From QKMZ01 sp012965515 (GTDB lineage: Bacteria; Cyanobacteriota; Vampirovibrionia; Obscuribacterales; Obscuribacteraceae): a stretch of 64,000 nucleotides of DNA. The notes under the pieces are model-generated. The model made no database searches, was not told where the DNA came from, and was given only the letters and a program-made list of their open reading frames with translations. This document shows, one piece after another, positions 25,914-34,830 of this stretch. Numbering within the stretch: position 1 is the stretch's first letter; each line of letters starts with the position of its first letter. The stretch lies in assembly GCA_937879965.1 (NCBI GenBank), contig CALFMP010000039.1, positions 5,999 to 69,998 on the forward strand. Direction: 5' to 3'. The translations under genes were made by a program, and so were the position numbers.

Positions 25914-27344
25914 CTAGTATCGGCCCTGGCTGTTTCTATAAAGTTTCGGATTGACATTTACTTCGCGGCCAAAGCCATTGTGAGGTGCAGTTCCCCAGGC
26001 GTTACCTGTCGGACGTGGCTTGTTAAGGACGTTTCGACTAACTCCCCACGTAGCGCTCTTCTGTTTCACGTGTCTCAGCAAAGCCCACCGCACGCGACCA
26101 ATTGTCCCGTCCGGAAGGTTTTCCATTTGCAGGAGCCAAGTGTCGTTGTTATCAACATCGATCGCGCAAACCTTTTCGTTGTCGGTCGCCAGCAAAACTC
26201 GCCGCAAACCGTTTACCATCGGAAGGTTAACGGGAACTTCTTTGGTCTGTCCATTCACCTTTATGTTTACCACCGGCGACTTTGCCCCGAACTCAAACGC
26301 AGCAGGTTCACCTTTGACCAAAAGCGGCTGCCAGCGCCCCGTTGCATTGCCGACATTAGTACCTAATTCCGCTGTCTCTAGACACGTCATTTCAGCGAAA
26401 CAATCATGAATTGTGCTTGAAGTCGCCTCTTTATCGCAGCGCAGTAAAACCGGATCCGAATCATCGGTTGCGACTCGTGAATAAAAAGTGATGTTTTGGT
26501 CGACGACTCGCGCTTGATGCAAGTTAGTATGCGCATGCATTTTTGCAAGATCCATTCTCGCCTTTCCACTCAGCAAATCTCCAACCTGTTTCTGAGCCGC
26601 TAGCTTGTATGGGTTGCTGGGATCATGCTTATCGAACAAAGCGATTGCCGATTTGAGAAGAGCCCGCGACTGGTCAAATTTCCCCTGCATCATCAAACAC
26701 TTTGCTTCGAAAAAATTGCATTCGGCTCGATATTTTTCATAGCCGTCGTCGAGTTTGGCAGCAGCCGCTCTAAACAACGTTTCCGCCTCAGCGTAATGGC
26801 GTTTATCGAGCGCCGCCATGCCTTGCTTGTAGCCTTCAAATTCGTTCAATCTAAAGTCTACATGCTCGGTTTTTCCCTGCAACAAGAAGCGTTTGCCAGA
26901 AGAAGGAGTAACAGACGAAGCGTCCGAAGCCGGTTCTGAAGACGCTGACTCGGTGGTGGGCGCAGTTGGCGTAGTCTCCGGCGGTGCTGATTCGCTTGCT
27001 GCCGGTGCGGAATTAGCCACCGAAGAACTCGCCTCTGGCACCGTGTCCGAATTCTCTTGCGCAGACGATTTCTTGCTCGCCTTTCGCTTCTTGCTCGTTT
27101 TTGGAGCGGCTTGTTCTGCAGGCGCTTCAGGAGCCGCAGCGGGACTGGGCGCGGAGCTAGCCGGAGGTGTCGGGTCGGGGATGACAAACGGAACGCGCTT
27201 GGGCAGTTCAAACGGCAAACCGCTTTCGTTCGCACCAGCGGTTTGAAAACTAAGAGCGATAGAAAGCGAAAAAACGCCAAAAACCAACCGGCTGCTGACC
27301 GGCTGACAGTTCGGAGTCTTTCGATGTTTTCGCAAACTATACAT
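25914..27344 (-). CDS. Secreted TPR protein with Pro/Ser/Ala-rich linker
   Basis: A 476-residue exported protein. Residues 1-40 form a signal peptide (hydrophobic core VFGVFSLSIALSF). Residues 50-165 are low-complexity Pro/Ala/Ser/Thr, likely a spacer in the envelope. From about 165 to 270 is a helical TPR-like repeat (GYKQGMAALDKRHYAEAETLFRAAAAKLDDGYEKYRAECNFFEAKCLMMQGKFDQSRALLKSAIALF). The C-terminal ~200 residues are beta-rich with several cysteines (DCFAEMTCLE). An extracytoplasmic protein-interaction role is inferred. No SD of note, but the ATG gives a good signal peptide. Confidence 0.65.
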   Translation of the reverse strand: MYSLRKHRKTPNCQPVSSRLVFGVFSLSIALSFQTAGANESGLPFELPKRVPFVIPDPTPPASSAPSPAAAPEAPAEQAAPKTSKKRKASKKSSAQENSDTVPEASSSVANSAPAASESAPPETTPTAPTTESASSEPASDASSVTPSSGKRFLLQGKTEHVDFRLNEFEGYKQGMAALDKRHYAEAETLFRAAAAKLDDGYEKYRAECNFFEAKCLMMQGKFDQSRALLKSAIALFDKHDPSNPYKLAAQKQVGDLLSGKARMDLAKMHAHTNLHQARVVDQNITFYSRVATDDSDPVLLRCDKEATSSTIHDCFAEMTCLETAELGTNVGNATGRWQPLLVKGEPAAFEFGAKSPVVNIKVNGQTKEVPVNLPMVNGLRRVLLATDNEKVCAIDVDNNDTWLLQMENLPDGTIGRVRWALLRHVKQKSATWGVSRNVLNKPRPTGNAWGTAPHNGFGREVNVNPKLYRNSQGRY

Positions 27345-27469
27345 TTCTCTTCAATTATGCCCAGTCTAGCCATTCTTTCGCAAAAATGCTGGCGTTTTTT
27401 TGAGTTTTTCAAACAGAGAAGAAGGCGGAGCGAGCATATGACTGCTCCCTCCGCCCACCGCCTTTCCGC

Positions 27470-27622
27470 TTACCGACCGCTGCGCCGCTTGTCGAACCAA
27501 TCGATGATGCTGAAGATAATCCAGTTGATCAAAGCGATGAAGCCAACACCAAGCCAGAAACTGCCGAACAGGATGACGACCAAAGCAATGATCGCCATCA
27601 AGATTGAAAACAAGGTTTCCAT
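27470..27622 (-). CDS. Tiny membrane protein (50 residues)
   Basis: A 50-residue protein with one or two hydrophobic segments (LMAIIALVVILFGSFWLGVGFIALINWIIF) and a basic C-terminus (DKRRSGR). It starts exactly where the upstream gene stops (TAG directly followed by ATG) and has an AAAGGA SD, so it is translationally coupled. It is the third gene of a minus-strand operon 28284 to 27470. Short for routine gene callers but well supported by context. Function unknown. Confidence 0.6.
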   Translation of the reverse strand: METLFSILMAIIALVVILFGSFWLGVGFIALINWIIFSIIDWFDKRRSGR

Positions 27623-27940
27623 CTAGGTTTCCTTTCCGATTGTTGCACTTGTCCACGGACTGGTGAGAGCACGGATCGCGGACCACAGGGCCGGCCCGAA
27701 GCAGACCAGATACCCCAGGAAGGCGGTCCAGCTCAGCAGATTGAACAGCACGAGCAAGAGGAACACACAAGCGGACCCGAGGACAACCGCAATGAACATC
27801 ATGCTTTTGCTCCAGATCTTAAGTATTTCGCGCTCGCCAGAATATATGCACAGGAGTGCGCATAGTCCGACTCCAGCGGACACGAAAAGAAGGGTGGGCA
27901 GGAGGTTCACGTAGATGTGAGGGGCAATTGCCAGTCCCAT
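27623..27940 (-). CDS. Small membrane protein, operon member
   Basis: A 105-residue protein with about three transmembrane helices (roughly 13-35, 43-68 and 70-92). AAGGAG lies 9 bases before the ATG; the stop abuts the next start. It lies between 27946-28284 and 27470-27622 in a three-gene operon of small membrane proteins with no recognised family. A shared membrane complex is plausible but not shown. Confidence 0.65.
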   Translation of the reverse strand: MGLAIAPHIYVNLLPTLLFVSAGVGLCALLCIYSGEREILKIWSKSMMFIAVVLGSACVFLLLVLFNLLSWTAFLGYLVCFGPALWSAIRALTSPWTSATIGKET

Positions 27941-27945
27941 CTCAC

Positions 27946-28284
27946 TTACTCCTTATTGCCGTTTTTTAACAGCCAATTGAAGAAGCGCCGCAGCAACCGT
28001 ATGGCTAAATAGAAGACCCGATACATGCCATACGTGCAAGGCGAAAAGCATAGTCCGCAGAACGCGTACCACTGAATTTCGCGAGCGGTAAGTCCATTGA
28101 CGTTGCCGACAATGATCGCGCAGATTCCAATCAAAATGCCCATGAAAGCAAAAACGCCGATCCAATCTTTGGTTTCATCCGTTTCATCCAGGACAATGCA
28201 AAGGATGCCAAAGGCCGACAGCGCAAGCGTCGCCAACATTGCAGACACGCTGCCGTTGGCCATATCCACAATCAAGGTGATCAT
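27946..28284 (-). CDS. Small membrane protein, first gene of operon
   Basis: A 112-residue protein with about three hydrophobic segments (5-30, 40-62 and 67-95), then a basic C-terminus (RRFFNWLLKNGNKE). AAAGGA precedes the ATG. Five bases separate its stop from the next ATG. No family recognised. It presumably leads a transcript starting in the 28285-28583 gap. Confidence 0.65.
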   Translation of the reverse strand: MITLIVDMANGSVSAMLATLALSAFGILCIVLDETDETKDWIGVFAFMGILIGICAIIVGNVNGLTAREIQWYAFCGLCFSPCTYGMYRVFYLAIRLLRRFFNWLLKNGNKE

Positions 28285-28583
28285 GAAAGTCCTTTCTCAG
28301 GTTGTGTAAAAGCCAAACCGATGCCCGACGGTTCGGTCTCGATGGTTCGCCACAGCGATCAAAATTTTGCACTGCTCATTTCAGTTAAAGGAGCCTAGAG
28401 GCGGGCATTACCTATCTAAATCGCGTGGTTGTTAGACTTCAACCTGGCATTACAGGCGGCATCAAAACCAGCAGAAATATCAGAAAAACAGCAAACAGAT
28501 GAAATGTCTTCTTCATCCAATTACCAGTGCTAAAAAAAGTGCAAATGAAAGTGTTCAGGACCCAGCGAAATTCGGTTTGGGTT

Positions 28584-29378
28584 ATGATTTTCTCTTACGC
28601 TTGCAAGGTACAAGAGTTGAACAGTTTTCGCCTGCCGCTTTTTATCGTTTCCCTAATTGTTTGCAGCGTATCAGCACCCCGCGCAGAGAGCGCGCCGGCA
28701 CAGGCTTCAAGCGGTTGGCTTTTAGCGCAAAGGCACAAGGCTAACGGCGATCAATTGGTGTACGTATTCCCCGAAAAACTGCGCGTTGAAAACACCTCAG
28801 CAGGCAACACATTGATTGCCGATGCGAATACCGGCAACGTCTGGATTTTCTCTGACGCGAAAAAGGTCATTTGCACACTGCCGTGGGACAAGTATGAGCA
28901 TAGCTTTTCACAAATAATGCAGATTGGCGGGGAGAACCTGACCAAGTTCAAATGGGGTCCAGCAAAAGATCCCAATAAAACCGTCATAGCGTCCCAAACA
29001 ACCAAGTGCTACAAAGCGATGGAAGACAAGCTTCTATTCAAGGGCGGTGGCGTGGGCTTTGTATCTGGCGGAACCAAGCGGGTTTTCGCGACATATACGC
29101 TCTACACTTCCGACAAAATTCGAATCGCACCGAAATTGGTGAAGGTGCTTTCGCAGCTGCAAACCTTACCAACGATGGACGGTGTTCCGCTCAGGGAAGA
29201 ATCTCGCTTTTCAGATAGCATGAAAGTGCGAGCATACCTCAACACCACCTCAACCAAGCAGATTCCCGATGACAAAAAGTACTGGCAAATTCCGAAATAC
29301 AGACAAGTCGCCAGAGTCTCAGATGTTACCAGCGTAACCGACACAGTGTTCATCGAAGACCTGCTCGGTAAGCCGTAA
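28584..29378 (+). CDS. Secreted protein, LolA/DUF4412-like (paralogue 2)
   Basis: A 264-residue exported protein. The ATG at 28584 is preferred because it puts a signal peptide near the N-terminus (hydrophobic core LPLFIVSLIVCSVSA); a GTG at 28527 is in frame but would give an over-long n-region. The mature part has strand pairs LVYVFPEKLRVENTSAGNTLIADANTGNVWIFSDAKKVICTL and a C-terminus IEDLLGKP, matching 18373-19101 and 58993-59877 in layout. No SD is obvious. Function unknown; an envelope ligand-binding or quality-control role is inferred from the fold pattern. Confidence 0.6.
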   Translation: MIFSYACKVQELNSFRLPLFIVSLIVCSVSAPRAESAPAQASSGWLLAQRHKANGDQLVYVFPEKLRVENTSAGNTLIADANTGNVWIFSDAKKVICTLPWDKYEHSFSQIMQIGGENLTKFKWGPAKDPNKTVIASQTTKCYKAMEDKLLFKGGGVGFVSGGTKRVFATYTLYTSDKIRIAPKLVKVLSQLQTLPTMDGVPLREESRFSDSMKVRAYLNTTSTKQIPDDKKYWQIPKYRQVARVSDVTSVTDTVFIEDLLGKP

Positions 29379-29595
29379 TTCAGGTCTACATCAGATTGAA
29401 CCTCACGGCTTCGAAGCAGGATTCTGGACACAATTAAACAGAATCAGTCCACATGCCTACACAGCCGACAACGGAACACTTCTTTTCGCTACAGCAGACG
29501 GCAATCTATATGAACAGGTCGTACTCGCAGTTCAAAACGAAGAGATTCAAGTTCAAACTTCATGCGACGCAAGAAGCACACAGGGTCCGAGCTAA
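29374..29595 (+). pseudogene. Possible gene remnant or frameshifted fragment
   Basis: A frame overlapping the stop of the previous gene stays open for about 74 codons to a TAA at 29593. It reads as a plausible protein (GFEAGFWTQLNRISPHAYTAD... then LYEQVVLAVQNEEIQVQT) but has no start codon or SD. It may be the tail of a decayed gene or of a frameshifted longer protein. It does not resemble the tail of the neighbouring paralogues. Low confidence. Confidence 0.35.
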
Positions 29596-29737
29596 GCCGC
29601 GTCTAATTAGCAGCTAGCGCGGAAGGCGGAAGCTTTCTGTAATTGAAATTACTAAAAACAGCCTAAGAGTTTCACTTGATTACGCACTCAATGGTACCCT
29701 GGCATGACTTGCACACCCGCAGCCTCCAAAGATCGCC

Positions 29738-30856
29738 ATGCCATTTCCGGGCTTGACCAGCCTTTTTGAGCCAAACACGTTCGCCCAATGGGGCTTGAAC
29801 GGGCTCGTGCTCATCTGTCTTGCCTGCTGGGGCGTCTGGGGAATTTTCGACAAGAAGGCTTTGCACTTCGCGTCCAATCGCGACGTTCTTTTCGCAATGT
29901 TAGTGTGCCAATTACCCCAAGTGCCGCTCTGCCTCTGGATGTTGAACACTTTCCACCCCGGTTGGCAAGCGAGTGGTCCCCTAATCTACTATTGTGCAAT
30001 CGGCGCGGTTTTTTACGTCGTCAGCATGATCAGCTATGTGACCGCTATGTCACGGGCTGAAGCTGGTTTTGTGCTCGGCTTTACAGCTGGATATCCGCTT
30101 GTAGCGCAGATCTTGGCAGTGTTCATCCTGGGCGAAAAGCTCGTGCCTGGGCTAATGTTCGGTGGCGCACTAATTGCCGCAGGTGTTTTCTCGGTTGGCT
30201 TGACTGGTGAGAAACATCAAAAAGACGAAGGCAAGATCCCTGAGGATGACAGACGGCTTGCTTTAGAAAAACTTCGTCGCTCCGCTGGGAACGAACCATT
30301 CCCCTTCAGCCCTCCATCTTCAAATCGAGGCGCAGTAGCCGTTCTAGAGCGACCGGTGGAGACAGTCAATCTTAATGTTCAAACGATAAAAGCTCCATCA
30401 AAGCCTCAACAGAACTCGTTTTCTAAGTTCGTTGTTCCTGTTTGTGTCGTTCTTGCCACTCTCACTTGGGGCATCAAAGGTCTGTTCGACAAAATTGCTG
30501 TCGGCATGGCGCCACCACTGGTGGTGTACTTCGTGGAACTGGTTTTGAACCTCGCTACATTGATACCATTCTGCCTCTATTTCTTGATTGCGAAGAAACG
30601 CCCGCAACTACGGGCGCCTCAAGCCTGGGTTTTCACCGGACTCTCCACCCTGACTCTGGCAATCGGTGGTTGGTCTTATCTCGCGGCTCTCGGCATGGCA
30701 AGCGCGTCTTACGTAATCACAATTACGGGCTGCTACCCACTACTGATGTACGGCTTCACCATTTTCTTCCTGAAGGAACGTTTTAACGCCACCCGTCTTT
30801 TGGGCATCGCACTCATCGTTATCGGCGGCATCTGCGTTCAGCTTACGCAACACTAA
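29738..30856 (+). CDS. DMT-superfamily transporter (EamA-like, long linker)
   Basis: A 372-residue, about ten-helix drug/metabolite transporter made of two EamA-like halves. The internal duplication shows as GIFDKKALHF (~40) and GLFDKIAVGM (~250), both just after a short WG motif, and as G(Y)PL segments ending each half. A ~60-residue hydrophilic linker separates the halves, longer than usual. It is a paralogue of 43953-44831. Substrate unknown. The start ATG at 29738 overlaps the first hydrophobic region without a strong SD; the sequence before it has no better choice. Confidence 0.8.
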   Translation: MPFPGLTSLFEPNTFAQWGLNGLVLICLACWGVWGIFDKKALHFASNRDVLFAMLVCQLPQVPLCLWMLNTFHPGWQASGPLIYYCAIGAVFYVVSMISYVTAMSRAEAGFVLGFTAGYPLVAQILAVFILGEKLVPGLMFGGALIAAGVFSVGLTGEKHQKDEGKIPEDDRRLALEKLRRSAGNEPFPFSPPSSNRGAVAVLERPVETVNLNVQTIKAPSKPQQNSFSKFVVPVCVVLATLTWGIKGLFDKIAVGMAPPLVVYFVELVLNLATLIPFCLYFLIAKKRPQLRAPQAWVFTGLSTLTLAIGGWSYLAALGMASASYVITITGCYPLLMYGFTIFFLKERFNATRLLGIALIVIGGICVQLTQH

Positions 30857-30958
30857 GACACCTAGCCGTTGCATTCAGGGAAAACTGAATTGTTTGTTTT
30901 ACCAAGAACGCTCACTAATGCGAAATTGAACTTATGCACTTGCCTCCCTTAGCTAAGA

Positions 30959-31825
30959 ATGCACCAAGACGAACAAGAGAACTGGCTTTCAAAACTAAAG
31001 AGTAATGCTCGCCAACTTCTTTCGGCGGACAGAGAAGTCGCGCGCTCATATCAGGAATTGCAAAAGTTCCAAAAGTCCTGCGAAGAAGCCGTTCTTGACT
31101 CCATGTCAGGACAAAGCTTGCTTGAAACTGAAATTCAGAAAAATACTGAAAACGTACTACTTTGGGAGATTAGGGCGAGAGAAGCACTCGCACAAGACAA
31201 TGAGATACTTGCAACAGACGCTCTGCGCAGAAAGTATACATTCGTTCAATCGACAAAAGAGTACGAAGCAAAGTTACCACTCATGCGACAACGTAGACTG
31301 CATCTACACTCCCGCTTCGCCACTGTAAATGTCATTGTTCACAGGCTACTTGTTCTGCGAGATATCTTCGATATTCTCCCGAAGCAAAGTATTTTGAGAG
31401 ACAACTTGATTGCACTGATTAAAGAGTTTGTTGATTCTCTACCATTCTTTGCTGGTGAAGCCAGCGAGCAGCAACAAAGCCTGAACGCTGCAGTAGCAGT
31501 AGCCGAACAAAGAATAGATAAGCTTGAACAACAGATCGCAGCCTGCGCCCTCAACTACAAAAGAGAAAAACCAGATGATGTCGAAAGATTGAATGGTCTA
31601 GTAGCAACGCTGCGAGCTACAACTCAGAAGACGATAGACAAACTGGAGGAGAACTTAGAAGTGCAGCGAAGCATAGAGGCCCAGCGAACAACTGAAGGAA
31701 ACGAAGACGGGGCTTGGGAAGCGCGGCAGAGCACATGGTCTGACGAAAAATCACTTGAATCAATGCATCGCTGCCTGCGTATGCTTCAAGAAATACTCCT
31801 GAGCGAGGATGAGTCCGCTAAATAG
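30959..31825 (+). CDS. PspA/IM30-like coiled-coil protein
   Basis: A 288-residue helical protein without signal peptide, with long heptad runs over about 10-130 and 150-250. ENVLLWEIRAREALAQDNEILATDALRRKY (~50-80) resembles the conserved core of PspA/Vipp1 proteins, which bind and protect the inner membrane under stress. No canonical PspA gene cluster surrounds it. It converges with the minus-strand gene ending at 31836 across a 10-base gap. Family is a pattern call; a divergent relative of PspA is the best fit. Confidence 0.6.
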   Translation: MHQDEQENWLSKLKSNARQLLSADREVARSYQELQKFQKSCEEAVLDSMSGQSLLETEIQKNTENVLLWEIRAREALAQDNEILATDALRRKYTFVQSTKEYEAKLPLMRQRRLHLHSRFATVNVIVHRLLVLRDIFDILPKQSILRDNLIALIKEFVDSLPFFAGEASEQQQSLNAAVAVAEQRIDKLEQQIAACALNYKREKPDDVERLNGLVATLRATTQKTIDKLEENLEVQRSIEAQRTTEGNEDGAWEARQSTWSDEKSLESMHRCLRMLQEILLSEDESAK

Positions 31826-31835
31826 CGGTATCTCG

Positions 31836-32519
31836 CTACCAATACGCTCTTCGTTGCTGATATGGATGGTAGTAGTTAGCCGTGTTGTAATAGTTGGGCG
31901 CGAAATTGTAGGACTGCGGGTAGAACTGTTGCCGCGGTTGGAATTGATGATGATTGTTTCTTCCAAACGCAAAAGCGGCCGTTAGGCCCATTCCGATCAA
32001 AGGAAGAATGACTTCCTCGGGTCGCAAGCCTTGATGACGATAGGGCTGATGGTTGTAGTCTCGGTAGTTGTAGTCGCGATAATTGTAGTCCCGGTAGTTG
32101 TAGTCTCTGCTGTTGTTCCAGCTGTGATATCCCGCCCGTTCCCACGGTCTTTGACTATGGTTCGCAGTTTCCGCATGGGGCGGACATCCATATGAGTTGT
32201 CGCGATGTCCGTAATCACGCTGAGCAGGCTTTACCCACTCGCGCACGGTGTCCGCGTACTGGTAGGGATTGCCGTTCCGGTCCAGCCGATTAACGACCAC
32301 GTCCACGCTGGTTCCATTCCCATACTTGCTCAAAGTGGTGATCAAGTCGTCTCCACATCCGTCTTTCTCATAACGGTTGGTCGCCTGTACAAGTTTATTG
32401 AAGTCTCGTTCGCTCATGGAAGCCATGTCTTGCCGCATGATTTGCGCGACTTGCTGTCCTTGCCCGCTGTCCAACATTCCCGCCAGTTCCCTGGCGTGAC
32501 TCTCAATTCTATGACTCAT
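31836..32519 (-). CDS. Hypothetical protein with Tyr/Asn/Arg repeats (paralogue A)
   Basis: A 227-residue protein. The N-terminal ~95 residues form a helical domain (RELAGMLDSGQGQQVAQIMRQDMASMSERDFNKLVQATNRYEKDGCGDDLIT) followed by VDVVVNRLDRNGN. The rest is low-complexity, with a fivefold-like RDYNY tandem (~140-160) and many Gln/Tyr/Asn residues. The same N-terminal pattern occurs in the adjacent gene 32704-33207 (LRQDSIRLPEQDFARLVNLTQNYER ... GDDL), so these are tandem paralogues. A 15-base DNA repeat underlies the tandem. Localisation unknown. Real gene likely; function unknown. Confidence 0.6.
   Translation of the reverse strand: MSHRIESHARELAGMLDSGQGQQVAQIMRQDMASMSERDFNKLVQATNRYEKDGCGDDLITTLSKYGNGTSVDVVVNRLDRNGNPYQYADTVREWVKPAQRDYGHRDNSYGCPPHAETANHSQRPWERAGYHSWNNSRDYNYRDYNYRDYNYRDYNHQPYRHQGLRPEEVILPLIGMGLTAAFAFGRNNHHQFQPRQQFYPQSYNFAPNYYNTANYYHPYQQRRAYW
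32063..32107. repeat. 15-bp tandem repeat, three full units
   Basis: Units such as GGTAGTTGTAGTCGC run in phase (32063-32077, 32078-32092, 32093-32107) after a partial copy; on the minus strand they encode RDYNY. Copy number could vary between strains. Confidence 0.7.
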
Positions 32520-32646
32520 TGCGCTAACTCCAGTCTGTGCCGGTTGAGCTCATATTTCCAGTTTTCTATGACCGATCTGTGACCATCGGAGGGAAAAACA
32601 CGAAGGAAGTCTGCTCGCTTGGGCCTGGCGGCGTTTCAATCCAGCC

Positions 32647-32680
32647 AAAAAAACACCGGAATCGCTGGTAGATTCCGGTG
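32647..32680 (-). terminator. Strong terminator
   Basis: CACCGGAATC (32654-32663) and GATTCCGGTG (32671-32680) form a perfect 10-bp stem with a 7-base loop. On the minus strand it is followed by seven T (32647-32653). It terminates the gene 32704-33207. Confidence 0.8.
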
Positions 32681-32703
32681 CAATGGGACGCACAAGTCTT
32701 TAT

Positions 32704-33207
32704 CTATCTATGAGGATATCGGCGATCATCGCGTCGACGTTCGTCGCGGCGGCGTTCATCTCTCTTATCGTTCTGATGTTCGATGATCTTGCCAATTCCA
32801 AAACCAATGACCGCTCCGATGGCTACATCCTTAGGATCGATGCCGTCTTGATTGCCGCGATGTCCGTCATGGTGGTGTCCACCGCGTCTACCGCGCCCTT
32901 GGTCTTCATAAATGTCTGAGAAAACAATCTCGCCAGCAGGTATTGGTCTGGTTACATCATTACCGTGGCGATCGCGCCCAAGATACTTTTGTACGTCGAC
33001 GGCAATTCCGCCGGGCGTCTGACGCGTCTGCAAGTCGTCACCCTGTCCCGGGCGTTCATAATTCTGCGTCAAGTTGACCAGGCGAGCAAAGTCCTGCTCA
33101 GGCAAACGAATTGAGTCCTGGCGAAGTTTCTCGGCGACAAGGTCACCGCCGCCCCTGTCGAGGTCCTGCGCCAACCGATAAGCCTTCTCTTCTATAAAAT
33201 CGCGACC
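32704..33207 (-). CDS. Hypothetical protein with basic His/Arg tail (paralogue B)
   Basis: A 167-residue protein from the ATG at 33207, which has GAGG about 9 bases upstream; a longer in-frame form to 33270 lacks such support. The N-terminal part shares the LRQD...(E/D)xDFxxLVxxTxxY(E) pattern with 31836-32519. The middle has GRGRRGGHHHDGHRG, then a glycine-rich hydrophobic helix (DVAIGAVIGFGIGKII) that could insert in or lie on a membrane, and a tail of alternating DERRR units. Tandem paralogue; function unknown. Confidence 0.6.
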   Translation of the reverse strand, partial: GRDFIEEKAYRLAQDLDRGGGDLVAEKLRQDSIRLPEQDFARLVNLTQNYERPGQGDDLQTRQTPGGIAVDVQKYLGRDRHGNDVTRPIPAGEIVFSDIYEDQGRGRRGGHHHDGHRGNQDGIDPKDVAIGAVIGFGIGKIIEHQNDKRDERRRDERRRDDRRYPHR

Positions 33208-33299
33208 CATTTGAATTACCTCAGCTCGCCACCTGCTGCTGCAATTCATATAAATTCTACGTGGCACCAACGTGTCAAAATGTCGACTAGCCTTGTTTC

Positions 33300-34634
33300 C
33301 TAACGGCTCGCTGGTGATTGCGGCTCTGCCCCCACCGGGAGCGTCTCAAAAGGGAGCGACACTGGTTTTCCGGGCAGCGCGGACAGGTTAGTGCCAATCG
33401 AAGGCATTTGCTGCATCAAGTAGCGAAGAATCTGCAAATACGCGCCGCTCAAAATGAGAACAAAAACGAGCGGCTGCGGTTGCAATAGCTGAAATGCGAA
33501 AATCAAGAAATAGGCTGTTATCGTCAGCCACAGCATTGCAGAGACTCCAACGAGTTTCTGCATCTCCGGCTTGCTGAGCGCCCATAGTCCCAAAAGCCCG
33601 ATTGCCGCGCCCGAAAGATCGTAGAACAGCAAATGTGGCTCAATCACCGGCATTGCGAGGAAGGACAGCGTTAATGCCAACAGGAAAAATTCGCGTTTCT
33701 GCAAGCGCTTGCACGCTCTCGCACCGACGAACAGTGTTGCCAGCGCCACAATTGCCGCAGCTCCATAACAAACAATTTTTGCTCCATCGCGAAACTCAAT
33801 CGGCAAATTCAAAATTGAGAGTGCCGGCAGAGATGTATATATAAACGTTCGATGCACCAAATGCGGATCGAAGAAATACAGCTCTGCGAGCTTAAGGCCG
33901 TGAAGCCACGGCAGCAATATCTGCGGAGAAGCGAGAAAAAGAAACACAATCCAAAACACAACACCCAAAGCAAGACCAGGGAGAATTTTCCGATCCCGCC
34001 AATACACGAATGAAGCAAAAAGACCGGCAATAATGAGGTATTTCGGATTGAGAAAAGTGATGGACAAACACAAACCCGAAAGAACAGATCTCTTTCTCAG
34101 AGCAAACCAAAACGAAAGACACAACGGCAGCACTCCGAAAATCAGCCCCTGCTGCCCAAACTTAATCATCATGAACCAAGGCGCAAAGCAAAAACAGAAT
34201 AAAAATGCGTCAAGGATTTTCAATCGAAACGACTTGGACATCATCGCCGCAATAGCGACAGTGGCAGCTCCATTGAGTATCTGCCAAATGAGTAATGCAG
34301 TATCAACGTTGAAGTAAGAAAGGTATGAAAACAAAAACGCATTCAGTGGGGAGTATTGCCAAACGGGATATGACCCCACAGGCAGTGCGCCAAGCAAATC
34401 GTGAGCCATCGCTGGAAACGAACTTCCGACATAGCTTGTGGCCGTCATCGACGGGTAAAGAAGCTGAACGTTGCCGGATTGCGCGATTTTTCCGGCGACA
34501 TAGCAACTATTTGCGAAATCTGTTGCTTCGACAAGATCAAGGCGGTGGAAGTCGACCCAGAGCAGCCACCAAATCATAGACGCGCACAGCAAAACAGCAG
34601 AAGCGCGCAAAGCAAGAATCAGGTAAAAACTCAC
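33300..34634 (-). CDS. GT87/DUF2029-like polytopic membrane glycosyltransferase
   Basis: A 444-residue, about ten-helix membrane protein. An extracytoplasmic loop after the first helix carries acidic VEATDFANSCYVAG near 34-47, the region where GT-C enzymes place their catalytic Asp. WQYSPLNAFLFSYLSYF (~92-108), FGQQGLIFGVLPLCLSFW and LNPKYLIIAGLF resemble the PLNxxLF and (F)GQxN signature of GT87 (DUF2029) mannosyl/arabinosyl-type transferases using polyprenol-linked sugars. No neighbouring polysaccharide genes help define the substrate. Family is likely, activity inferred. Confidence 0.65.
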   Translation of the reverse strand: MSFYLILALRASAVLLCASMIWWLLWVDFHRLDLVEATDFANSCYVAGKIAQSGNVQLLYPSMTATSYVGSSFPAMAHDLLGALPVGSYPVWQYSPLNAFLFSYLSYFNVDTALLIWQILNGAATVAIAAMMSKSFRLKILDAFLFCFCFAPWFMMIKFGQQGLIFGVLPLCLSFWFALRKRSVLSGLCLSITFLNPKYLIIAGLFASFVYWRDRKILPGLALGVVFWIVFLFLASPQILLPWLHGLKLAELYFFDPHLVHRTFIYTSLPALSILNLPIEFRDGAKIVCYGAAAIVALATLFVGARACKRLQKREFFLLALTLSFLAMPVIEPHLLFYDLSGAAIGLLGLWALSKPEMQKLVGVSAMLWLTITAYFLIFAFQLLQPQPLVFVLILSGAYLQILRYLMQQMPSIGTNLSALPGKPVSLPFETLPVGAEPQSPASR

Positions 34635-34830
34635 GCGGGATGCCTATGAGTACCGCCAGTAATGACGTCAATAAATGACATACGATTGAGCAGATCTCAC
34701 AGTAACCCATACGTTACTTTTTTACTTTTTTTGCATGTTTTTAGAACCGTGCTGAGATAGCAGACAAATTATAGACAATAAGTGCCTGTGTCTTGTTTGC
34801 GTTTCGTTCGCTCACCCAATAATACGAACT

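Noticed and set aside
34660..34672. TGACGTCA palindrome as a regulatory site
   Set aside because: A single 8-mer upstream of a gene start; nothing else supports an operator.
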